Assembly: GCF_003347595.2 (NCBI RefSeq)
Contig: NZ_QCZK02000010.1
Coordinates: 1-64,000, forward strand
DNA: 64,000 nt
Direction: 5' to 3'
DNA from: Botryobacter ruber
GTDB lineage: Bacteria > Bacteroidota > Bacteroidia > Cytophagales > Hymenobacteraceae
The notes below the pieces were generated by a model, which saw only the letters and a list, made by a program, of their open reading frames with translations, had not been told where the DNA came from and ran no database searches. Positions 53,681 through 60,793 of this stretch are shown piece by piece. Within the stretch, counting starts at the first letter, position 1; the number at the start of each line of letters is the position of its first letter. Both the position numbers and the translations under genes were made by a program.

Positions 53681-54321
53681 AAGTTACGGTACTTTTACCA
53701 CATACGCATCCTGCGGTATCCTGTACATACATTAATCAAATTTAACATTTCGCTAAATACACCCTTGTTGTAAAACAAATTTTCATATATAAATAAATTA
53801 TTCAAAACATTTTTCCCATTATCACAATCTTATTTACATAAGTAAACAAAAATGCAACAACTTAAAAATGTGATTTTTTGAAGGGCAACAAAAAATAACA
53901 ACAGAAAAACAGCTAACTAATATTAGTATTACCACAAATACTACCCTAAATACGTATGTGTACTAAAATCGGCCAGAAAGCACCTAATTTTCTGGGAATG
54001 TGGCATTTGAAAACCCAGAATCCAGATAATGTCTTGATAGTTCTTCTGCTTATCCTGTAAATCTCAATAGATTAGAATACTTTGGGTTGTGAACAGGCAG
54101 GAAAGCTGCAAGAAGCGTGGTGGCTGTTGTGATTTAACCAACATGTATACTGGCTACATAGAACCAGCGAAACAACAGGAACACCTGTGTAGCTTTCTGG
54201 TTAAATCAGGTTTTGCTTATGCAACCTGGGAAGAAATAAGTAATCAAATCAATCAACAACACACTAAACTTTATTTCCGAGGCTGTTGGGCAGAGTAATA
54301 TCCCCGGAAATGAAACTTACC

Positions 54322-54349
54322 AGTAGCAGTGGCTGTGGTGGCTGGAGTA
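54322..54349 (-). repeat. Family A repeat copy 15 (degenerate)
   Basis: AGTAGCAGTGGCTGTGGTGG then CTGGAGTA, inverse orientation with mismatches. Confidence 0.6.
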
Positions 54350-54372
54350 CGACTGGCAATGAATGGGGCGGT

Positions 54373-54443
54373 GCATGATTGGGAACAGTGGGGCGGGAAC
54401 AATGGATCGGTGCATGATTGGGCAGGCGCGAGGCCTGCCCCTA
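54373..54443. repeat. Family F unit abutting a stop codon
   Basis: GTGCATGATTGGG occurs twice; the second is followed by the hairpin GGGCAGGCGCGAGGCCTGCCC and CTAC. It ends one base before the TAA stop of the neighbouring minus-strand gene (stop complement at 54445-54447). Confidence 0.8.
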
Positions 54444-54444
54444 C

Positions 54445-56628
54445 TTACGGCATCTTATGCAGTCCCTCCCACCTTACTTTCCACTTGCCGTTGTCCGGGA
54501 AGCCGGGGGTTGGCTTATCGGGGGCGCCGTCCCATCCTGCTGCCATCATGGCTACTGCCGATAACAAAGCGCCATTACCGGGCAGGTAGATGCGCAGGTT
54601 GTCGTCCTGGTAGTTGTGGCCGTTGGGGAGGTAGGTGTTTTTCTGCACATCCAGCAGCAGCGCATCGACGGCTTTTTCGGGGAGACCGAGGCGGGCGGCA
54701 CTCATAGCCATCATCGGGTAATCCCAGCCCCAGGTGGTTTGCCACTGCCAGTCCCGGAATATTTCGTGGAAAGTATTCGTCATGATGTTTTTTTCCACGA
54801 AGGACGTCTGCGGCAGCAGCCCGTAAGCACCCAGTACCATAGGGTGGTCGATGCGGAATTCCTGCTCCCTGTACGACTCAGGGTGCGATGCGCTGGGCAG
54901 GTACAGGTTATCATCCGACACGGCCAGCGGCGCCATGTTCTGCAGCACTTCTGCCCACTTCTTGTTTTCCGGCAACCCCAGGCGCTTGCGCCACTCCTGT
55001 GCTTTGGCCAGACCGTAGCGCCAGTAGGCCAGCTCGAACGGCGGGTCGTTTGTTTCTTCGGGCGGGAAGAGCTCCTGCGCCGGGATGAGCGGGGCGTCGA
55101 GGTGGTATTTGCCGTCTTTCTCATCGTACTTGGCAAACGAAGCCATAAAATCCGCCGTCGCGAAAACCAGGTCTTTGTACGCTTCCAGCGTTTCTTTGGT
55201 AGGCTTCTGGCGATACACCAGTTCGGAAAAATAGATGATGTGGGGCTGCTGCCAGATGAGGTAGGTACCAATGCTGGACGGGCTTTCGTTGCCCTGCGGG
55301 TCGGTCATTTTGGGCCAGCGTACGCCTTCATAGCCCTGCCACGCTGCCGTGGCCTTGGCTTTGTGCAGTATCTTTTCGTACCAGGGCAGACTTTTCTCGA
55401 GCAGGGGCAGGCGGTCCCAGAGGGCAAAATGCACGCCGTGCCACCAGTGCATCTCCAGGTGGAATTTCCCGAACCAGCTGTTCATGGTCAGACCAGTTTC
55501 CTGCGGCGGCAGTTTACCGGCACATTGAATTTTGGTGAGATACTGCGACAACACCACCCTTCGCTCCAACTCGTTTGCCCGCGGGTCGGTGGAGCCACTG
55601 AAGTCGACAGCGCCGCCACTGGTCCAGAACTTCTCCCAGCCTTTTTCGCTGTTCTCCTGGGTAATGTTAAAATCGGGTAGCGCTTCTTTGCTCCCTCTCG
55701 GGCTGAAGACGGCGCTGAACTCAAAAGCATCTGAGCCGGCTGCCGGCGTTAGTTCGAACTGGTGTTTCTGCTTTTCGGCAAAGCTGCCGCCGCTGTAGCG
55801 CACGTCGGTAAAGTAACGGGTGGAGTCGAGCTGGCGCTGCAGTTGCACCTGGTTGGCTCCTTTTTGAATTAAGGTTGTCTTATGCTGGTCGGGCTGCTCC
55901 CAGTTGTAGCCGCCGCAGGTATGGCAGTCGGCTCCGTAAGGAAATTTAAAGGAAACTTTCAGCCTGTTCTGTTTTAGCAGCGGCGAAGTGATGCGGGCGG
56001 CGATGCCGTCCTGCTCCTGGTGCCCGTACAACTCTACCGTTACCGGCTCACCCTCTACTTCGAACCGGCTTTCGATGTTGCCTGTCCAGAGGTTGAGCTG
56101 CTGCTTTATGTTTTTTAGCTCCTGGATGGGCACCTGCTGCCCGTTCTTTTTCAGGAGCACCAGGCCTATCATGCCCAGGTGCAGGCGCTGCGGGTTGGTA
56201 CGGAGCCAGTGGGTAGCGGCTCCTTTGCGGCCTTCGGTATGCTGCACCGGAAACGGCACCACCTGTCCGGTGCGGGTTTTGTGGCGCACGGTCACATCTT
56301 CCAGAGTATACTTTTCATTGGTGGGTGTCACATGCCAGCCCCACTGCGCCATTGTTCCCAGCGGCACGCCTTTGTCGTAAAACTCGGGGTAGCTTTGCAG
56401 ACCGGTCACATCCACGGTAAACGCAAACTCACCGTTACCAACGGAAAGTGAGCTCATGGTGTCGGGTTTGGTGACGGTGATGTTGTGCCGCGTTACGAGC
56501 GCTTTCCGGTCGATGGCAGCTGAAATGGTCTGCACCGTGCTGTCGGTGCTGTTCTCGCGGGAGGTACAGCCGCAGAACAGCGACAGGGTAGTGAGGAGGG
56601 TGATGACGTACTGTATGTTTTTTTTCAT
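54445..56628 (-). CDS. Putative (alpha/alpha)6-barrel glycoside hydrolase lipoprotein (GH65/GH95-like)
   Basis: 727 residues. Lipobox SLFCGCTS near residue 21. Residues ~45-330 look like a beta-sandwich domain (MSSLSVGNGEFAFTVDVTGLQSYPEFYDKGVPLGTMAQWGWH), followed by a helical barrel. Barrel blocks: GLTMNSWFGKFHLEMHWWHGVHFALWDRLPLLEKSLPWYEKIL, GYEGVRWPKMTDPQGNESPSSIGTYLIWQQPHIIYFSELVY and WGWDYPMMAMSAARLGLPEKAVDALL. The N-terminal GNGEFAFTVD and the WYEKIL...GYEGVRWPK order recall GH65 and GH95, but I cannot name a family with confidence. Its location between susC and GH39 supports a role on the same polysaccharide. Confidence 0.68.
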   Translation of the reverse strand: MKKNIQYVITLLTTLSLFCGCTSRENSTDSTVQTISAAIDRKALVTRHNITVTKPDTMSSLSVGNGEFAFTVDVTGLQSYPEFYDKGVPLGTMAQWGWHVTPTNEKYTLEDVTVRHKTRTGQVVPFPVQHTEGRKGAATHWLRTNPQRLHLGMIGLVLLKKNGQQVPIQELKNIKQQLNLWTGNIESRFEVEGEPVTVELYGHQEQDGIAARITSPLLKQNRLKVSFKFPYGADCHTCGGYNWEQPDQHKTTLIQKGANQVQLQRQLDSTRYFTDVRYSGGSFAEKQKHQFELTPAAGSDAFEFSAVFSPRGSKEALPDFNITQENSEKGWEKFWTSGGAVDFSGSTDPRANELERRVVLSQYLTKIQCAGKLPPQETGLTMNSWFGKFHLEMHWWHGVHFALWDRLPLLEKSLPWYEKILHKAKATAAWQGYEGVRWPKMTDPQGNESPSSIGTYLIWQQPHIIYFSELVYRQKPTKETLEAYKDLVFATADFMASFAKYDEKDGKYHLDAPLIPAQELFPPEETNDPPFELAYWRYGLAKAQEWRKRLGLPENKKWAEVLQNMAPLAVSDDNLYLPSASHPESYREQEFRIDHPMVLGAYGLLPQTSFVEKNIMTNTFHEIFRDWQWQTTWGWDYPMMAMSAARLGLPEKAVDALLLDVQKNTYLPNGHNYQDDNLRIYLPGNGALLSAVAMMAAGWDGAPDKPTPGFPDNGKWKVRWEGLHKMP

Positions 56629-56660
56629 GCGGTAAGGTTGGGGTGCTGTTTTTTAGTTCC

Positions 56661-56693
56661 TGCCGCCGGTTGAGCGTCAGCGGTAACTTGTGG
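56661..56693 (+). repeat. Family G repeat fragment
   Basis: TGCCGCCGGTTGAGCGTCAG then CGGTAACTTGTGG matches one arm of 39089-39236 with a few changes. Confidence 0.6.
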
Positions 56694-56713
56694 TATGAAA
56701 AGGTATTGTATTT

Positions 56714-57031
56714 TTACATAGAACCTGTATTGCCTCTTATTAATTTGTTATTCTGGTTGTAGACAAGAACTTCAGTAAAGTCATAACGCCGTAATTCAAC
56801 ATCCAGAGAATCCAGCGTCTTTGCATTCACTTCTTTTTTTAAGGTTATTTGCGCATAGTTTGGATAGCATGGCACCTGTTGTAATTCAAGGCTCTCTGCA
56901 TAATGGGTGTTTACAGATTGAATAAAATCTCTCAAATCTCCTTTTGGCTCCCCGCACATCTTCTCCGTCAACCAGTCGCATGAGCTCAAACTAAAGATTA
57001 ACATTATAGCTATAAGAACACTTTTACTCAT
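56714..57031 (-). CDS. Small lipoprotein of unknown function
   Basis: 105 residues; MSKSVLIAIMLIFSLSSCDW gives a clean lipoprotein signal with lipobox LSSC. The mature part is about 87 residues with three Cys, and shows SLDVELRRYDFTEVLVYN near the end. No family recognised. It is separated from the flanking enzyme genes by repeats, so co-regulation with them is uncertain. Confidence 0.65.
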   Translation of the reverse strand: MSKSVLIAIMLIFSLSSCDWLTEKMCGEPKGDLRDFIQSVNTHYAESLELQQVPCYPNYAQITLKKEVNAKTLDSLDVELRRYDFTEVLVYNQNNKLIRGNTGSM

Positions 57032-57117
57032 TGCGCTTTTTTGATTCTAATCCTAGCGATTCATTTCTTTAAAACAGAATTTGAAATATAAACACAATTC
57101 CTCTAAAATATTCACTC

Positions 57118-57158
57118 TTCCTCCTTTTGTCATTCTGACAGAATGACAAAAGGAGGAA
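57118..57158. repeat. 41-bp perfect palindrome
   Basis: TTCCTCCTTTTGTCATTCTG at 57118-57137 is the perfect inverse complement of 57139-57158, with one base at the centre. It could fold as a long hairpin and act as terminator for GH39-to-lipoprotein transcription or be a remnant of a palindromic repeat. Confidence 0.85.
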
Positions 57159-57214
57159 ATGAGGTCCAAAATCAATGATTGAATAAAAGTTCTTCAACTC
57201 CAGGAACAAAAATT

Positions 57215-57247
57215 CTGCTGCACCTGCCACCATTGCCACTGCTGCTG
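57215..57247 (+). repeat. Family A repeat copy 16
   Basis: Forward copy CTGCTGCACCTGCCACCATT then GCCACTGCTGCTG. Confidence 0.82.
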
Positions 57248-57264
57248 GTTTATTAGCACGGAAG

Positions 57265-57291
57265 CAGCTGGCTCAGACGCTCCGAGGTCGT
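57265..57291. repeat. Family D fragment
   Basis: CAGCTGGCTCAGACGCTCCG then AGGTCG; resembles one arm of the 8251-8414 element. Confidence 0.6.
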
Positions 57292-57320
57292 TTGGAGTTG
57301 GCTGCTTCTCCTGTTTACCC

Positions 57321-59021
57321 TTACCAATCCAGCTTCAGCAGCGACACGCCTTGTGACGGCAGGTTGAAACTGACATTCGCTTTTCCGTTCTTCACTTTCA
57401 GCTTTTCGGGTTTTCCGACTGTCTTAAGCTGGCCGGCTTTTTCCAGTTCGGTTATTTGTGCTTGCGTGGGATTCTGGGGCGAGCCCATCTTCTTCCAGAC
57501 TTCGTAGGAGTTGCTGTGTTCGTGGTCGATGCGGTAGTGGGTGAGCTTTACCGACTTTACCGGGATGCCTTCCAGGTTTACCTGCACGGGTGCTGCCGGA
57601 ACGGGCACATCGTCGTCGTGGTAGTTCCAGACCATCACGGCTGCTGTTTTCTTATCTGCAGTTGCGAAGGCGCCGATGTCGCGTTGGCTTTCCCGGATAC
57701 TTTTGTCTACTACTTTTTTCAGGTTGTACATCTGGCTGGCCTGCACGTCGGCTCTTGTGCCCTGCATCATCCCGAACATCCGGAACACGTTCAACACCGG
57801 TTTGTCTACGCCGTTGGTAGCCAGGTCGCGGAAGCCGTAGAACCAGGGTTGGTCTTCGAACTCAAACGACCACGACACGGCGCCGAGCAAATTAGCATTG
57901 AGGGAGTCGGCGAGGGCATATTTCCGGGCGAATGAAGCGGCGGTGTAGCTGGAGTACATGGTGCCGTTGCGGTAAGCATTTTCGGGGTTGGTGGCCATGC
58001 CACAGGCGGCACAACCTTCGGGGTCCGACTCGCCGATGATGATGGGCAGGTTTTTAACTTCCGGATACGAGGTTACTATTTTAAAGCCGCTGGCGATGTC
58101 GCGGAGCTGGCGGCCCATGTCCATACGCACGTGGCCTTCTACTACGCGGGGTGCGCCTTTGGCATGATAGGCAATAAAATCGAGCGGCGAACCGGTTTCG
58201 CCGGTCACGTAATTTTTACCCGAAATGCAGTGCTGCAAAAAGGCGTGCAGGAACTTCGCGCCCCTGCTGCCTGCCGGACCCGTTACATGCGGGCCCCCAA
58301 ACTTAATCGTAGGCAAGGCTCTCCTGGCGGCGTGGGCGCTGTAGTCGTAGAGCTTGAGGTATTCGTCGGTGGTGCCGCCCCAGTAGGGACTGTCGGGTTC
58401 GTTCCAGAGTTCCCAGTACCAGCTTTCCACTTCCTCTTTGCCATAACGCTCCACCGAGTGCTTCACCCACTGGTACACCAGCTCCGCCCACTTTTCGTAG
58501 TCTTTAGGAGGTTGTGTCCAGCCGGTGTAAATTTCGTTGTAGGGGCGCCCGGGTTTCCAGTGGTGCCGGTAAGGCTGCGGTTTCACGGACAGGGCTTCGG
58601 GCATAAAACCAATCTGCGCCAGCGGCTTCATGCCCCGCTGCACATAGGTATCGAAAATGCTGTCGATGATGGCCCAGTTGTAGACGGGGTTGCCACTGGC
58701 GTCTTCGGTGTAGGCGTTGGTAGAGCCCCATTTCAGGGCAGCGGTGCCGTCGCCGGTTACCAGCAGGCTATGCGCCCGCACATACACCGGCACCGGGCTG
58801 AGCTCCGCCAGTTCGGTCAGCAGCTTTTTGCCGTCTTTCATGTAGGTGTAATTGGGCTCGTCGTAGCCAAACCAGGCCCAGGCAGGGTACATGGGGCCTA
58901 GTTCCTTACTGAAGTTAACGGTAATGCTGGCTTTTTCGCCTCCGTCATTTTGCGCGGAGACAGGGGCAAGTGCCAGCCAGAGGAGGCAGAGGACGAGGGA
59001 TGGAAGCAGGCTTTTGCGCAT
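57321..59021 (-). CDS. Glycoside hydrolase family 39-like enzyme
   Basis: 566 residues with a signal peptide (LLPSLVLCLLWLALAPVSAQ). The (beta/alpha)8 barrel carries WNEPD at about 206-210 (SWYWELWNEPDSPYWGGTTDEYLKLYDYSA) as acid/base, and a likely nucleophile Glu at ~329 in LPIIIGESDPEGCAACG. TIKFGGPHVTGPAG and DFIAYHAKGAP are GH39-typical. A small C-terminal beta domain ends SQGVSLLKLDW. Known GH39 enzymes are beta-xylosidases, iduronidases and some arabinosidases or galactosidases. In this rhamnose/galactose-type locus the substrate is open. Confidence 0.87.
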   Translation of the reverse strand: MRKSLLPSLVLCLLWLALAPVSAQNDGGEKASITVNFSKELGPMYPAWAWFGYDEPNYTYMKDGKKLLTELAELSPVPVYVRAHSLLVTGDGTAALKWGSTNAYTEDASGNPVYNWAIIDSIFDTYVQRGMKPLAQIGFMPEALSVKPQPYRHHWKPGRPYNEIYTGWTQPPKDYEKWAELVYQWVKHSVERYGKEEVESWYWELWNEPDSPYWGGTTDEYLKLYDYSAHAARRALPTIKFGGPHVTGPAGSRGAKFLHAFLQHCISGKNYVTGETGSPLDFIAYHAKGAPRVVEGHVRMDMGRQLRDIASGFKIVTSYPEVKNLPIIIGESDPEGCAACGMATNPENAYRNGTMYSSYTAASFARKYALADSLNANLLGAVSWSFEFEDQPWFYGFRDLATNGVDKPVLNVFRMFGMMQGTRADVQASQMYNLKKVVDKSIRESQRDIGAFATADKKTAAVMVWNYHDDDVPVPAAPVQVNLEGIPVKSVKLTHYRIDHEHSNSYEVWKKMGSPQNPTQAQITELEKAGQLKTVGKPEKLKVKNGKANVSFNLPSQGVSLLKLDW

Positions 59022-59054
59022 TTTATGTTTCCTTTTTGGTTGGTAAATTTTGTT

Positions 59055-59085
59055 CTGAACCTGCCACCATTGCCACGGCTGCTGG
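59055..59085 (+). repeat. Family A repeat copy 17
   Basis: Forward copy CTGAACCTGCCACCATTGCC then ACGGCTGCTGG, just upstream of the GH39 start. Confidence 0.8.
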
Positions 59086-59193
59086 TTGGGGTGGGAATTA
59101 TTTTATGATACCCTGAGAAGTTTTGTTAAGTGCTGGTCTATGAAACTTGCAAGGCTTCAGCTGAGGTATACATGATAGCAGCACGTTTACCTA

Positions 59194-59868
59194 TTAGAAA
59201 TCAGCTTCATAACCATGTCCCCTTTGCCCCCACCACAATAGCCATTTTGCAGCTGAGAACATTATATGAGCTTTGCTTTCAGGAGTATCTTCATCAGAAT
59301 CAGGCGGAATTCTTTGATTTTTTAAATACTGTAAATTACGTTGTGCTGCATAATCGTCGGCAATTTTCATTAGTCGGTTACCAAAATCTACTGTATCTCG
59401 GGCAAGTTGGGAGGTATACGCTTCCTCTAGCATTTCTTCCCTGATTATAGGTTTACAGTCATGCAAGAATTGCCCCCTGAAAATATGAGGCTCATAATGG
59501 GGTGCAATGTATACTGGAACACCATCACTTTCCGGAGCAAGTTCAACTACATAATATCCATACATTGATTGGAGAAACTCCTCAAGCGATTGGTCCTTAT
59601 CTGTACGCTGTTCATAAATACTTTTAGCCCACTCATCAGCACTTTCATCAAAGCCAACACGTGGTGCTTTAAGTGTTTCATATGCAGGAATAGATATTTC
59701 AAGAAAATGCTCCAATAGTTCTTCTTGGCTTTTCTGCTTCTTACTAAATAAACTACCTAAAAATGAAGTACTTTCTTTCTTCTTTCCTGACAGTACAAGA
59801 AAAATATCTTCATATTCTTGTTCTCTACCTGCCAAAGGCTTGTTCAACGGCTTCCAATCAAGTCCCAT
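59194..59868 (-). CDS. Uncharacterised cytoplasmic protein
   Basis: 224 residues, no signal peptide: MGLDWKPLNKPLAGREQEYEDIFLVLSGKK at the start. Other recognisable pieces are SMYGYYVVELAPESDGVPVYIAPHYEPHIFRGQFL and a C-terminal SAAKWLLWWGQRGHGYEADF. No family recognised. Together with the next small gene it interrupts the otherwise enzyme-only locus, and both differ by being cytoplasmic, AT-richer and enclosed by repeats. They may be an inserted cassette. Confidence 0.7.
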   Translation of the reverse strand: MGLDWKPLNKPLAGREQEYEDIFLVLSGKKKESTSFLGSLFSKKQKSQEELLEHFLEISIPAYETLKAPRVGFDESADEWAKSIYEQRTDKDQSLEEFLQSMYGYYVVELAPESDGVPVYIAPHYEPHIFRGQFLHDCKPIIREEMLEEAYTSQLARDTVDFGNRLMKIADDYAAQRNLQYLKNQRIPPDSDEDTPESKAHIMFSAAKWLLWWGQRGHGYEADF

Positions 59869-59918
59869 TTACTCTTAATATTAAAGATGCAACAGCAGGA
59901 AATTACGCAAATAAATCT

Positions 59919-60038
59919 TTTAATTCCCAAATCTAACGAATCCTAGTTCAGACAAAAAACTGCTGCACCTGTCACCATTGCCACTACTGCTTGTTTGTCT
60001 GAATTTGGATTCGTCAGATTTTTGGATTAATCGGATTA
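59919..60038. repeat. Composite B-A-B repeat
   Basis: A family B unit ending in TTCAGACAA (59919-59956) and its inverse starting TTGTCTGAATTTGGATTCG (59994-60038) enclose a complete family A copy (59960-59993). Confidence 0.82.
59960..59993 (+). repeat. Family A repeat copy 18
   Basis: Forward copy CTGCTGCACCTGTCACCATT then GCCACTACTGCTTG, inside the composite. Confidence 0.78.
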
Positions 60039-60143
60039 CTTTTCACTAACCAACCTCAGCCGGAAAAAAATTAAGTGATTATGATAAGTCTAGACGAAGC
60101 TATATGCAAAAGTATAAGCTATGCTTTTTAGCCAGTCATGTTG

Positions 60144-60584
60144 TTATACTTCTAATAACACATCTTCTTTTGTCATTTCTGAAGTAAGTACCACCTTTTT
60201 TTTAAGTGTCCCTGCTACTGCATATAGGTATCCTAAAATAGCTTGATGGTCTTCTATTGTTTTGACTTGCTTCGGGTCAATGTCACATTCCATTTCTGCT
60301 TCATAATGTAAGTAACAAATGACAGTTACATTACCCAACTTTATAGATGCTTTATTCACATCTATAAAGTTGTCGGGAACATTAAAATAATTAAGCAGCT
60401 CTTCAACATTTACTTTGTTTTCAACCTTTTGTATCCGTCCGTTATAGAATTCTACCTGAAACTTTTCATTAACTAAATTACTCCATGCTATCCAATCTTC
60501 CTTGTTTGTGTCAAAAACATAGATATCTCTCAAAGAGCCGTCTTCATAGTAGATTTCTTTCTTGATTGTCTCCCAATTTTTCAT
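60144..60584 (-). CDS. Uncharacterised small cytoplasmic protein
   Basis: 146 residues from the ATG at 60584 (MKNWETIKKEIYYEDGSLRDIYVFD). An in-frame extension to 60686 would be encoded by family B and A repeats and is rejected. The rest shows EDWIAWSNLVNEKFQVEFYNGRI and YLHYEAEMECDIDPKQV. The size, acidity and pattern recall small immunity-type proteins, but no toxin partner is seen. Function unknown. Confidence 0.68.
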   Translation of the reverse strand: MKNWETIKKEIYYEDGSLRDIYVFDTNKEDWIAWSNLVNEKFQVEFYNGRIQKVENKVNVEELLNYFNVPDNFIDVNKASIKLGNVTVICYLHYEAEMECDIDPKQVKTIEDHQAILGYLYAVAGTLKKKVVLTSEMTKEDVLLEV

Positions 60585-60629
60585 TGTTACAGTTTTAGAT
60601 AAATTGCTATCAGCAGAAATCCCCTCAAA

Positions 60630-60674
60630 AAATCCTTTAATCCACAAATCCCACGAATCCAAATTCAGACAAAA
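60630..60674 (+). repeat. Family B unit
   Basis: AATCC-type units ending GAATCCAAATTCAGACAA directly before a family A copy. Confidence 0.75.
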
Positions 60675-60677
60675 AAC

Positions 60678-60711
60678 CTGCTGCACCTGCCACCACAGCC
60701 ACCGCTGCTGG
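60678..60711 (+). repeat. Family A repeat copy 19
   Basis: Forward copy CTGCTGCACCTGCCACCACA then GCCACCGCTGCTGG. Confidence 0.82.
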
Positions 60712-60726
60712 TTTTTATAAGTGGGA

Positions 60727-60774
60727 GCTGCTGGCTCAGACGCTCGGAGGTCTTGAAGACGCTCCGAGGTCGTG
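60727..60774. repeat. Family D fragment
   Basis: GCTGCTGGCTCAGACGCTCG then a second, shorter GACGCTCCGAGGTCG unit; resembles 57265-57291. Confidence 0.65.
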
Positions 60775-60793
60775 TTGCGCTACTGCTTCTCCC

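Larger units (their letters stand above)
53681..54444. other. Long intergenic region upstream of susC
   Basis: About 760 bases without a convincing gene. An AT-rich stretch (53700-53960) probably carries regulatory sites for susCD. A short plus-strand frame at 54089-54298 (GTG start) has no recognisable product. The right part holds a family A copy and a family F unit. Confidence 0.55.

Noticed and set aside
54089..54298. 69-codon plus-strand frame starting with GTG
   Set aside because: Too short, no family, poor start context, within a repeat-rich regulatory region.
54616..55680. 354-codon plus-strand frame opposite the GH65/95-like gene
   Set aside because: Antisense shadow without domain logic.
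4807..60711. Family A copies as CRISPR repeats
   Set aside because: They are dispersed kilobases apart in both orientations with no regular spacing and no cas genes.
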